From the NCBI GenBank assembly GCA_030432925.1, contig JAUILT010000021.1:1-37894 (forward strand): DNA of 37,894 nt. The letters run 5' to 3'. Both the position numbers and the translations under genes were made by a program. The DNA comes from Bdellovibrionia bacterium (lineage in GTDB: Bacteria; Bdellovibrionota; Bdellovibrionia; Bdellovibrionales; UBA1609). Shown piece by piece: positions 18,224 through 27,228 of this stretch (its first letter is position 1; every line of letters starts with the position of its first letter). The notes under the pieces were generated by a model. The model did no database searches. It worked only from the letters and a program-made list of their open reading frames with translations, and had not been told where the DNA came from.

Positions 18224-18894
18224 AAACAGTACTAATGACATTTATTTTTACAACATTTTCCACAATGGCTCATGCTCGACTACAAACCATGGTAGCAGAC
18301 TACACCCAATTTCTTGGCAAGACTTCCAGTTCCACACGAATCATGAAAAACTCCCCACTGAATCGAGGCAAAGACATGCGCCCAAAAACTGTTTTGAAAG
18401 GTGTTCTCTACTTTGGAGGAAGTGACCGCAAAAGGGCTTTACTCTCTTCGAGCACTCAGCAGTTTTTATGTGAAAGTGGGTTTTCAACCATCTACTCTGT
18501 CTACGACACTCCTAATAGATCCCAAATCAACTGTAACGGAAATACCACCCGTTACCGCAAGATCGGTGAAGCGAAATCCTCTGACAACGCTGGCTCTCGA
18601 GTACGCACGTTTCTAGAAGATATTTATGATATCATTCAATCCAACGGCACCCTTGGACCTATCTATTTACATTGTTGGTATGGTGTTCACGCCTCTAATA
18701 CAATTGCCCAAATTGCATTAAAACAATTTTGTGGCGTCAGTGACTCTGAGCTTGCCCGCAACTGGGACACCGTGGATATTTATGATAGTCTGGGAAGCAA
18801 GGGGATGCGTAAGAATATAAAAAAAATACAAAATTTTTCTCCCTACCAGGACTTAATGATCAGTGCAAAACAAAGGCAACACATTTGCCATTAA
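18220..18894 (+). CDS. Exported dual-specificity phosphatase-like protein with degenerate P-loop
   Basis: Start MKTVLMTFIFTTFSTMAHA overlaps the upstream stop as ATGA (18220-18223). 'VLYFGGSDRKRALLSSSTQQFLCESGFSTIYSVYDT...VRTFLEDIYDIIQSNGTLGPIYLHCWYGVHASNTIAQIAL' resembles DSP topology, with HCWYGVHAS in place of HCX5R. Confidence 0.6.
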   Translation: MKTVLMTFIFTTFSTMAHARLQTMVADYTQFLGKTSSSTRIMKNSPLNRGKDMRPKTVLKGVLYFGGSDRKRALLSSSTQQFLCESGFSTIYSVYDTPNRSQINCNGNTTRYRKIGEAKSSDNAGSRVRTFLEDIYDIIQSNGTLGPIYLHCWYGVHASNTIAQIALKQFCGVSDSELARNWDTVDIYDSLGSKGMRKNIKKIQNFSPYQDLMISAKQRQHICH

Positions 18895-18928
18895 AAAGTA
18901 TGGTTATGGTTTTTGAGGAGAGATCGAA

Positions 18929-20044
18929 ATGTTAAAAAAATGGATATTTGCTGTTTTAATAGGATTGGTTACAATAACTGTTCCTGTACGAGCAGCAGTA
19001 CCTGAGGGGAATACCTGCCACCGTTTAATGGAGGACCTCACCTATGCCAATACAGATATTCAACTCCACCTGGATTTAAAAGAAGGCAAGGCCAACTTCA
19101 ATATTGAAAAAACCTCCTCCGCAGAAACCCTCACCCCTTCCATAGAGGACACCTTTGCACAGGGGCTTTACTTTTGGATGATTAAGGGAGCCTCTCGCCT
19201 TCCCCACCCTCCAAAGAAAAAAAATATTTTGGAAAATGGTTTTTATGATGTTGCCGTTCCTCTTGATCCCCAAGACCGACAATCTCATCAAGTGATTTTT
19301 CACTATCGCGCTCTGAACCACCAGAACGGAGCTCGATCTGCTATTTTAAAATCTTGCTCAGTCGTGGATGCTCGAGGACGACAACTGGGTAGGTATTCAT
19401 TAAAAAGTCTTCTCCGCGAGCTGGAGTCGACAACTACGCCCCCTCCGTTTTTACAACTTAAATACAATGACCATCTGATTCCATTTCCCACGATCATTTC
19501 TGAGGAGGTCTATTTAAAATACCATCACTTCTTTGTCACATTTTACTACAATCCCTCACAAAGAGGTGGGCACCTAAGAGAACTGGAAGACCTACACGAT
19601 ATTGAAACCCTTTCTCAGCTAGAGTGGCGCCGCCGCAAATACCATCGACAGAACATGCGTCGCTGGATTATGGAGCGATTTGCTAGATACGCCGTGGTTC
19701 ACCTAGCTCTCATTGCCTCAACCCCTTTATGGATTGAAAAAATGCCCGGTAGTGGCATATTCTTTCGAAGTCCTCAGCCAGTAGTGACAGAGGCTGTGCC
19801 TCCCGCTCTTGCTCAAATAACAGGTCCCACATCATTGAACTACTTTTTTGATGGCCAGCCTGTTGAAATCTTTCTTTTAAAAAATGCTGATGACCAGTAC
19901 AGCTTGCTCTTATCACCGGCTCATTGGGACAAAGTGAATGCCTCCAATCAGATCAAACTCACAGACTCAGAGGGGCAAACCCACTCATTCTTTGTGGTGA
20001 CCCTCTCAGATGGAAACAAAGCCTTGATTCGCCTCACCGAGTAA
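18929..20044 (+). CDS. Hypothetical exported protein
   Basis: Signal peptide MLKKWIFAVLIGLVTITVPVRAA; no recognised domain; follows the kinase/phosphatase-like pair on the same strand. Confidence 0.65.
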   Translation: MLKKWIFAVLIGLVTITVPVRAAVPEGNTCHRLMEDLTYANTDIQLHLDLKEGKANFNIEKTSSAETLTPSIEDTFAQGLYFWMIKGASRLPHPPKKKNILENGFYDVAVPLDPQDRQSHQVIFHYRALNHQNGARSAILKSCSVVDARGRQLGRYSLKSLLRELESTTTPPPFLQLKYNDHLIPFPTIISEEVYLKYHHFFVTFYYNPSQRGGHLRELEDLHDIETLSQLEWRRRKYHRQNMRRWIMERFARYAVVHLALIASTPLWIEKMPGSGIFFRSPQPVVTEAVPPALAQITGPTSLNYFFDGQPVEIFLLKNADDQYSLLLSPAHWDKVNASNQIKLTDSEGQTHSFFVVTLSDGNKALIRLTE

Positions 20045-20170
20045 AAGTGCTCGTCAATACTTTCCTCTTTCTTCTTGTTATTTGCTTTTAGGCTCTCTTT
20101 TTCGTAGAGTTTTACACAGATCCCCGGTTTAGATTTTCCGGATTGGTGTACGTATCTCAAGGAGAAAGAG

Positions 20171-20728
20171 ATGAAAGCCTTACCCCTCATTCTAGCTCTA
20201 TTCCTAACTCTGTCAGCTTGGTCAGCTCCGCATCCCGGCACCTCCAGCTCTTTTCTCATTGGACAAGACAACGGTCGGTTTATTTCACAGCATGGATTTT
20301 TACTGAATGCTGCTGGAACTCATTGGCAACACCAACACACTCCAAAAAATATTAAAAATATTGAAACCATGTATTTATCACAAAACTCCATCGGTGGAAT
20401 GAAAGCCTCTCTCACAGTGCGTGTGGATGATCTTTCTCGCACCACCTCATTGGGAGCTTATATGCAAAAATGGGCTCGCGATTACCATCGCTTTGGCTTT
20501 GATATTTTGAATTCCCAAAAAGTGAAGGTCGGCTCTTACAAAGCTCACATGATTGACCTCATTCACAAGCCCTCCTCCAAACAACTGCGCCAAGTCGTGT
20601 TCTTTCGAAACCAAAAAGCTGTGGTCTTCACCTGTCGGGATAACCGACAGACTTTTTTAAAATCACTGAAGTCCTGTAATGAAATTATTCGCAGCTTTCG
20701 CTGGGCTCGGGCGAGTCTCTCTAACTGA
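20171..20728 (+). CDS. Hypothetical exported protein, possibly PsbP/DcrB-like
   Basis: Signal peptide MKALPLILALFLTLSAWSA, good RBS (aaggagaaagagatg); 'GFLLNAAGTHWQH...TCRDNRQTFLKSLKSCNEIIRSFRW' is weakly reminiscent of PsbP/DcrB folds. Confidence 0.6.
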   Translation: MKALPLILALFLTLSAWSAPHPGTSSSFLIGQDNGRFISQHGFLLNAAGTHWQHQHTPKNIKNIETMYLSQNSIGGMKASLTVRVDDLSRTTSLGAYMQKWARDYHRFGFDILNSQKVKVGSYKAHMIDLIHKPSSKQLRQVVFFRNQKAVVFTCRDNRQTFLKSLKSCNEIIRSFRWARASLSN

Positions 20729-22502
20729 ACAGTTTCTTTATAAATCCGCCAATTTTTTTACCAATACCCTCTGACTGTTTCTTTACCTGGGCTGAAGCGT
20801 TACTTGGACGCTGAGAGCGACGTCTTTGAGAGCTTCCCCCCTTGCGCTTGCGTTGATTATTCCCCTTACCACTGCTGCTGGCATTGCGTCTTCTAGAAGA
20901 CTCATTACGATGACCATCTCCGGACTTGGGTTTATGTCTACCGGTCTGTCGATCTCTGTGAGCCCCATTGATTGAAGTGCTCTTTTGATTTCGATCAGAG
21001 TCATCAGACCTGACGCCATCCCGCCCCCGGTCTTTGTCTCCATCACGCTGAAGTTTTTTAGAATATCTCTTGCTCTTGGCACCACCATCACTTTTACGGT
21101 GACTACCGCGCCCTCTTCTTTGATCACGATCTCTAGAACCACTTACCTTTCTATCACGACCACCGGAACGCCCCCCTTTAGAGCCTCCCCCACTTTTTGA
21201 AGAATACTCTAGCTCGTTGTCCCTAGGAAATGGCTCATACTCTTTCACCAAAAACTCATCTTCAATCCAACCTGTTTCTACTTTTTTTCGAGTATAGTCT
21301 TCAATACGAGCCAAGGCCTCTACATCACGATCACTGACCAGTGAAAAAGCACGCCCCTTAGCGCTGGCACGACCTGTTCGGCCAATCCGGTGAATATAGT
21401 TTTCGGGGTCATCGGGCAATTCATAATTGATGACCATATCTACGCCCACAACATCTAAACCCCGAGCGGCCACATCTGTAGCCACGAGAATATTGCGATC
21501 TCCTTTTTCTGATTTGAATTGAGCCATTACACGGTTGCGCTGACCTTGAGTCAAAAGACTGGAGATCCCCAAGGCAGGATACCCATTTTTATTCAAGAAA
21601 AGGGCAATACGCTCCACATTGCGTTTGAAGTTACTAAAAATAATCACCTGCTTCGGCTGATGCTGCTTTAAAAGCGACAGCAAGGCCCCTGGTTTGTCAT
21701 TGTGACCTAGGTGAAAAAGCTCATCATCCACATTGTCTGCCGTAGCCTGATCTTTACTGATATTGATTTCCACGGGGTCCGCACCAAACTCATAGGCCGT
21801 GTTCATGACATCAAAATTCAAGGTGGCACTGTAAACCAAAAACTGTCGGTCTTTTGGCATACGCTTCAGAAGATACTTCATGTCATCTTTAAAGCCCATG
21901 TCAAACATACGATCAGCCTCATCAAATACAACAGCACGAATTTGGTTTAAATCCACAACATGCTCTTTATAGAGATCAATCAATCGCCCTGGAGTGGCCA
22001 CAACAATGTCCACACCCTTTTTCACACGCTCGATTTGTTTTTCGTAAGAGGTACCCCCAAAAATCGCCACAGTTTTGATTTCACCACCAGGACACAGCTC
22101 CTGTACGTTACTGCAAACTTGATCCGCCAGTTCTCTCGTAGGAGTTAGAACCAAAAGGTAGTTTTTTTGTTTCCAATTAAAGAAGAGCCTTTGCTTTTCC
22201 TGTTCATCTTTAGGCTGAGCATTGTCCGTCAGTTGTTTTAAATCTTCGCCAGAGACTTCTTCATCGCTTCCATCTCCAGAGGAGAATTCTCTGGCATACT
22301 CACGAGACTTTAAAACTCTATCCATCAGTGGCAATAAAAATGCTGCTGTTTTTCCAGTTCCGGTTTGAGCCAAGCCGGCCACGTCTTTTCCTGCAAGTAT
22401 GTAAGGTATAGATGCTTCCTGGATATCGGTGCACTTTTCAAACCCCTGCTGTTTTATTCCAGCAACAAGTGCAGGGTGGAGATCAAATTCAGAAAATTTC
22501 AC
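20721..22502 (-). CDS. DEAD-box ATP-dependent RNA helicase with acidic insert and long basic low-complexity C-terminal tail
   Basis: 'GLAQTGTGKTAAFLLPL', 'PTRELADQ', 'ATPGRLIDL', 'VFDEADRMFDMGF', 'YSATL', 'VATDVAARGLDV', 'HRIGRTGRA'; Arg/Lys/Gly/Ser-rich tail. Confidence 0.95.
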   Translation of the reverse strand: MKFSEFDLHPALVAGIKQQGFEKCTDIQEASIPYILAGKDVAGLAQTGTGKTAAFLLPLMDRVLKSREYAREFSSGDGSDEEVSGEDLKQLTDNAQPKDEQEKQRLFFNWKQKNYLLVLTPTRELADQVCSNVQELCPGGEIKTVAIFGGTSYEKQIERVKKGVDIVVATPGRLIDLYKEHVVDLNQIRAVVFDEADRMFDMGFKDDMKYLLKRMPKDRQFLVYSATLNFDVMNTAYEFGADPVEINISKDQATADNVDDELFHLGHNDKPGALLSLLKQHQPKQVIIFSNFKRNVERIALFLNKNGYPALGISSLLTQGQRNRVMAQFKSEKGDRNILVATDVAARGLDVVGVDMVINYELPDDPENYIHRIGRTGRASAKGRAFSLVSDRDVEALARIEDYTRKKVETGWIEDEFLVKEYEPFPRDNELEYSSKSGGGSKGGRSGGRDRKVSGSRDRDQRRGRGSHRKSDGGAKSKRYSKKLQRDGDKDRGRDGVRSDDSDRNQKSTSINGAHRDRQTGRHKPKSGDGHRNESSRRRNASSSGKGNNQRKRKGGSSQRRRSQRPSNASAQVKKQSEGIGKKIGGFIKKLFS

Positions 22503-22618
22503 AGACGCCTCTCATTGATGACATGATACGTCATTTGTTCGTGGGATAGGTTCTAGACTCTGGAAAATATCACTCCGAACAAAAAAATGTCAAAGCTGGA
22601 AATAACAGACTATCGACC

Positions 22619-23449
22619 TCAGAAAGCCCGGCCATTTGCTTCTGAGAGAAAATTCTTTAGAATTCGAGTAAATTCTTCAACTTGATCAAAATGCACCCAG
22701 TGCCCAGAGTCCTTCACCTCCATACCTTGAACCTCAGGATTCGTTTGCAACACTTGCTCAAATACGTCCCGCGGCAAGTCCTCGGAGTGCTCGCCGCGGA
22801 CCCAAAGGGTGGGGCACTTCAAAGCCTTGACCTGGTCCCATCGGTCTCTGGTTCGCCCTTCGGTGAGGCTTTGTAAAACACCGCTCAATGAAAATCGCCA
22901 AGAAAAGGTCCCATCTGGCTGCTCAGCAATATTGGTGTAAAAATAATTGGCCAGAGTGACAGCTTTCTTCCCCCCCATCAAGCGGCGAGGAAACTCATTC
23001 TCAAAAAAACTCTTGGCCTGATGACGATCTAAAAAGGGAACTGGCACCAATGCCAATAACCGTTCAATTTTGTCCACACTGTCCTGGCCCGAAGTCGGCC
23101 CAATGTCTTCAATGACCAGTGAAATGAGCTTTTCCGGATAGAGACTCGCAAAAGCCAGAGCATTTCTCCCTCCCATACTATGCCCCACCAAATTGATAGA
23201 TGTCCATTGCAGGTCATTAAGAATCCGATGCAAGTCCTCTGCATAATCCTCCGGAGCGTAGCCAGATTCTGGTTGAAAAGAGCGCCCATGGCCCCTTTGA
23301 TCAAAAATCAAAATCCGATAGTGATCTTTCAGGCTGGATGTGACCTTTCTCCAGTTATTTCCAGCCCCCAACAATCCATGGAGAAATACAAGCTTGGGCC
23401 CACCTTCCAAACCCAGAACCTGATAGTGGAAATTCTCCAAATAAGACAT
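22619..23449 (-). CDS. Alpha/beta hydrolase (YbfF-like esterase)
   Basis: 'LVFLHGLLGAGNNWRKV', 'IFDQRGHGRS', nucleophile elbow 'LVGHSMGGRNALAFA', 'DSGHWVHFDQVEEF'. Confidence 0.9.
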   Translation of the reverse strand: MSYLENFHYQVLGLEGGPKLVFLHGLLGAGNNWRKVTSSLKDHYRILIFDQRGHGRSFQPESGYAPEDYAEDLHRILNDLQWTSINLVGHSMGGRNALAFASLYPEKLISLVIEDIGPTSGQDSVDKIERLLALVPVPFLDRHQAKSFFENEFPRRLMGGKKAVTLANYFYTNIAEQPDGTFSWRFSLSGVLQSLTEGRTRDRWDQVKALKCPTLWVRGEHSEDLPRDVFEQVLQTNPEVQGMEVKDSGHWVHFDQVEEFTRILKNFLSEANGRAF

Positions 23450-23504
23450 TTCAACCCCTTCTCAATGTTGACCCGAAGACCGGCTAAAGACATATTTACA
23501 CTCT

Positions 23505-24788
23505 ATGCCACACAACAAGCAACCTCGACTGCATCCGAGTTGGATCGACACCCACGCGCTGGGCATCGTCAAAGCTCTCCAAAAAAATGATTTTGAGACC
23601 TACCTGGTGGGCGGGTGTGTGCGTGACCTACTTTTAGGTATTGAGCCCAAGGATTTTGATATTGCCACCACAGCTCATCCCGAAGAGGTCAAAAAAATCA
23701 TTCATAAATCCTACGTGATCGGAAAACGCTTTCGCCTGGTCCTGGTCAAACGAGATGACCAACAGTTTGAAGTGGCCACGTTTCGAAAAGACATCAAAGA
23801 TTTTGAAGGCAATGACCAAGAGTTACCTTCTGGAGATAACCTATTTGGAACCGCAGAAGAAGATGCCAACCGCAGAGACTTCACAATCAATGCCCTATTT
23901 TACGACCCTGTGGGCAATCAACTTTTAGACTACCCGGGAGGGCTACCAGATTTAGAAAGCGGTGTGATTCGCATGATTGGCGAACCTACAGAAAGGCTCA
24001 TTGAAGATCCAATTCGAATTTTGCGAGCCCTACGATTGGCCCATAAAATTGAGTTCACTATTGATCCCAACCTTAAGACTGCCATGAAAGCCCAATCTAA
24101 AACTCTTTTAGAGGCAGCTCTCCCTAGAAAACGCGAAGAGTTTTTGAAACTTCTGCGTCTGAAGGACCCCGCACTACCATTTATAGAAGCTCATGATCTG
24201 GATATTCTTAAGTTTGCAGCTCCCACCCTTGATAAAGTGTACGAGTCTGATGAGTCCCTTGAAATTTTTACTCGTTATCTTCAAGCCACTCACGACAAAG
24301 CCCTTGATCGCAATAGCCCAGTGGAACTCTTTGGAATCTTGGTATTAGCTTATATTCGTGCCCGCATTTCCAAAAACCCTGAAAAGCCGTTGAAGTCAAA
24401 AGACCTCCTGGAACACCCAGAACTATCCCTATTGATGAAAGATGAGCTGGGTATGTTTAAATACGAACAAAGTCTGGTGACCAAAGCCATTCAGCTACAA
24501 GCCACACTGGCCCGGCGGCCTGAGTTTGAAAGAAAAGGCGAGCGTAGACAAATGGCCGTGTTAAAAAATGAATCTCTCCCCCTAGCCATGAAAATCGCTG
24601 GGCGAGACTTCACTCTGTCTACGGGAGACTGGCATTTTTGGCTGAATCGCTACTGGGAGGCCTTGCCAAAAATACAGTCCTTACGAGAAGATGAAAAGGC
24701 TCAACGGCGCAGCAGCCGTCGGCGACGACCCCGACGACCTCGCGACCCAAAAAGCAAGCCTGGACACGTGGAGAAAGTCGAGGGATAA
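23505..24788 (+). CDS. pcnB: Poly(A) polymerase / CCA-adding family nucleotidyltransferase
   Basis: 'YLVGGCVRDLLLGIEPKDFDIATTAHPEEVKKI', 'RRDFTINALFYDPVGNQLLDYPGGLPDLESGVIRMIGEP', 'EDPIRILRALRLAHKI'; Arg-rich C-terminus RRSSRRRRPRRPRDPKSK typical of PcnB. Confidence 0.9.
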   Translation: MPHNKQPRLHPSWIDTHALGIVKALQKNDFETYLVGGCVRDLLLGIEPKDFDIATTAHPEEVKKIIHKSYVIGKRFRLVLVKRDDQQFEVATFRKDIKDFEGNDQELPSGDNLFGTAEEDANRRDFTINALFYDPVGNQLLDYPGGLPDLESGVIRMIGEPTERLIEDPIRILRALRLAHKIEFTIDPNLKTAMKAQSKTLLEAALPRKREEFLKLLRLKDPALPFIEAHDLDILKFAAPTLDKVYESDESLEIFTRYLQATHDKALDRNSPVELFGILVLAYIRARISKNPEKPLKSKDLLEHPELSLLMKDELGMFKYEQSLVTKAIQLQATLARRPEFERKGERRQMAVLKNESLPLAMKIAGRDFTLSTGDWHFWLNRYWEALPKIQSLREDEKAQRRSSRRRRPRRPRDPKSKPGHVEKVEG

Positions 24789-24833
24789 TACACTAGGTCA
24801 GTATATACACTAATGAAAAACCGGAGGTCATCC

Positions 24834-25070
24834 ATGAGTCCATCAATCTGGCAGATTCTGATCGTCGTCGCAATTTTTGCCATCCTATTTATGGGGCCCA
24901 GTCGAATACCTGGAATTGGCAAGTCCTTGGGTGAAGCCATTCGCGGCTTCAAAAAGGGCCTAGATGACAACGAAATTGATGTCACTGATTCGGTCAAGAG
25001 AGAGCAAGTGGCTGAGGGCGGTGATGATGAAAAGATTAAAAATAAAGAGGCCAAAAAAGAAACCACCTAA
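24834..25070 (+). CDS. tatA: Sec-independent protein translocase TatA/TatE family
   Basis: 'IWQILIVVAIFAILFMGPSRIPGIGKSLGEAIRGFKKGL'. Likely start MSPSIWQ at 24834; the track ORF starts at 24813. Confidence 0.92.
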   Translation: MSPSIWQILIVVAIFAILFMGPSRIPGIGKSLGEAIRGFKKGLDDNEIDVTDSVKREQVAEGGDDEKIKNKEAKKETT

Positions 25071-25094
25071 GGTATTACACCTCTGGTGTTGTGC

Positions 25095-27125
25095 TCATTC
25101 ATCCACCAAAGATTGAGCCGCTCTAACGATCGCGTGAGCATCCATTCCATGCAGCTTGTAGAGTTCATTTGCAAGATAGGCGCTTCGCCCGAACGCCTCT
25201 TTCACTCCAAGACTTCGAACCTTTAACTCCACCCCTTGAAGGGCTAAGGCATGAACCAGTTGAGCCCCCATTCCGTTTTTTATCTGATGATCCTCAACGG
25301 TGACAAGACGGCCTCCTGTCTGACTGAGGCAACTCTTAAACGTGTCCATATCAGGGTGATTAATGCAGGAGGGGTTAACCACAATCGCACCCTGGCCACC
25401 ATCTTTGAGGGTTTGTGCCGCCTTTAAAGCCTGATGTAACAATGGCCCTGCGGCGGCAAGAGTCACAGCATTATCAAAATCTGAGGCGTTATTAAATATC
25501 ACCTGCGCCTTACCCAACTCATATTTTAATGATGCGCCCACTGTAGGTACAAAGTTCTCACGTCCAAGAAAAAAGACTGAGGAATTGGGAGTCTCACCGC
25601 TCTTGCGCTTGCGGTAAAATTCATCGAGTGCCTGGCCGACCAAAACGTCTGCCTCATCACTCGTGGTGAGACAGTACACATCTACGTAAGGAATGGAGCT
25701 CGTCATAGAAAAATAGGTCAATGCCTGATGAGAGGCCCCATCCGCCGCATCCTGAAATCCCGCATGAGAAAAAATGGCAATCATGGGAGCCTCTGAAAGT
25801 GCTGCCATGGTTAATGGTAAAGCCCCTTTGGTGACTCCAAACTGAGAGAAAGTATCGACCACAGGGATAAAACCCTGCTTTGAAAGCCCTGCAGCCATGG
25901 AAAGCATGTTACTCTCTGCCACACCCACATCTTGAGAGCTTTCTGGATAAACTTTTTGAAAGCTCGCTACACCTGTAGAACCTGGCAGATCTGAGGATAC
26001 AGACACTATAGGAAGCCCTTCTTTTTTCTTGCGAATCAAGGCCTCCGCCACACCCACTTGCACTTTCTGGCGCTTCACTCCATCACCGGGAGCTTTTCGA
26101 CGCTCCAGCTCCTTTAACTCTCCAGTCCATGCTCTGAACTCCTTAGGAACTTCATTACCGTCGTAGATCTCATTGAGAAAGTCTTCTAGTTCCTCAGCTT
26201 TTTTGAGTGGAAAGCCATGCCCTCCCGATGCTGAAGTTTCAGTGCTTTTTACACCATAGCCCTTAACCGTTTTGGCGTGAATGGCCATCGGTTGATTGGG
26301 GTTATTTCGAACCTCAGTGACAGCACTTTCTAGGGTCTGATAACAGGCCTGTAGATCATGAGCCTCATTGAGGGCTAAAACCTTCCAGCCCAAAGCGGCT
26401 AGAGACTCAAACGTCCTTGCCATGGAAAACGAATCATTATCTATCCTCCCACTCAGCTTGGTATTGTTGTCGCTTACGATCAATACAAACGGTGCCATCT
26501 TTCCGTGAGCGGCCAAACCAGGAATAGCCGCCAGACTCTCTTTGGCCTCCCCTTCCATACAGGCCCCATCTGAAATTGCCGTAATAGTGACTCTTTTTTT
26601 ATTACCGGCAAGAGCATCTGCAAAAGCCAAACCCTGGGATTGAGGAAGACTTGAACCCAAGGGCCCATTAGATAAATACACTCCTTCGGGAAAAAGGTGA
26701 GACTCCCCATGCCCCGTTAGCACAGAATCAATAGAACGAAAGCCTTTGAGTTTTTCCAAAGTTAGGTCTGCATAGTTATAAATAGACTTCAGAGCATACA
26801 AGCCATTTTCACAGTGACCGGCGTCATTGACACAATGAAACTGCTCAGTCCAAGTTCGGCCTGTTTTCTGAGAGTCCAAAAACATCAGGCCATAAGTTGC
26901 AGACATCAGCTCAGCAAAAGCCGAAGGACCTCCCCAGTGAGAGGCTGCCCCTCCAATAACCGCCGCCATGTCCATAAGAGCCACTAGAGCCCGAGTGGCT
27001 CTTGGGTCCGCCAAAACCACATCCTCATTGGAGGAACTCTTTACAGTCACAGAATATTTGGGTGGCTGTGTAGGGGTTCCAGCCAAAGTATTTTTCAAAC
27101 TCATGGGTTCCACAGCTGGGGACAT
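25095..27125 (-). CDS. tkt: Transketolase
   Basis: 676 aa; 'LTGHGESHLFPEGVYLSNGPLGSSLPQSQGLAFADAL', 'AISDGACMEGEAKESLAAI', 'PFVLIVSDNNTKLSGRI', 'RKKKEGLPIVSVSSDLPGSTG', 'VGVAESNMLSMAAGLSKQGFIPVVDTFSQFG'. Confidence 0.85.
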   Translation of the reverse strand: MSPAVEPMSLKNTLAGTPTQPPKYSVTVKSSSNEDVVLADPRATRALVALMDMAAVIGGAASHWGGPSAFAELMSATYGLMFLDSQKTGRTWTEQFHCVNDAGHCENGLYALKSIYNYADLTLEKLKGFRSIDSVLTGHGESHLFPEGVYLSNGPLGSSLPQSQGLAFADALAGNKKRVTITAISDGACMEGEAKESLAAIPGLAAHGKMAPFVLIVSDNNTKLSGRIDNDSFSMARTFESLAALGWKVLALNEAHDLQACYQTLESAVTEVRNNPNQPMAIHAKTVKGYGVKSTETSASGGHGFPLKKAEELEDFLNEIYDGNEVPKEFRAWTGELKELERRKAPGDGVKRQKVQVGVAEALIRKKKEGLPIVSVSSDLPGSTGVASFQKVYPESSQDVGVAESNMLSMAAGLSKQGFIPVVDTFSQFGVTKGALPLTMAALSEAPMIAIFSHAGFQDAADGASHQALTYFSMTSSIPYVDVYCLTTSDEADVLVGQALDEFYRKRKSGETPNSSVFFLGRENFVPTVGASLKYELGKAQVIFNNASDFDNAVTLAAAGPLLHQALKAAQTLKDGGQGAIVVNPSCINHPDMDTFKSCLSQTGGRLVTVEDHQIKNGMGAQLVHALALQGVELKVRSLGVKEAFGRSAYLANELYKLHGMDAHAIVRAAQSLVDE

Positions 27126-27228
27126 ACTCGCACTCCTGTCTCGTTTCGGTATATTTACGGACTTTGAGACTTTGCGTCAAGAACTTCCGGCCGTGACGTT
27201 TAACAAGAGATTTTCTATCTTGGAACCC

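Noticed and set aside
21960-22148. Small ORFs antisense to the DEAD-box helicase, recA, alaS and other genes
   Set aside because: Shadow ORFs on the opposite strand of strongly conserved coding sequence.
22518-22534. Small palindrome ATGAC-7nt-GTCAT upstream of the DEAD-box helicase
   Set aside because: Only 5-bp arms; expected by chance at this frequency.
25077-25089. Hairpin ACACC-TCT-GGTGT between tatA and tkt stops as a bidirectional terminator
   Set aside because: Short stem, 3-nt loop, no T-tract.
26968-27228. 5' extension of the adenosine deaminase ORF overlapping transketolase
   Set aside because: The extension is antisense to the conserved tkt N-terminus; homology-like sequence begins near MKISEEIAQIPKAEIHSHLE at 27229.
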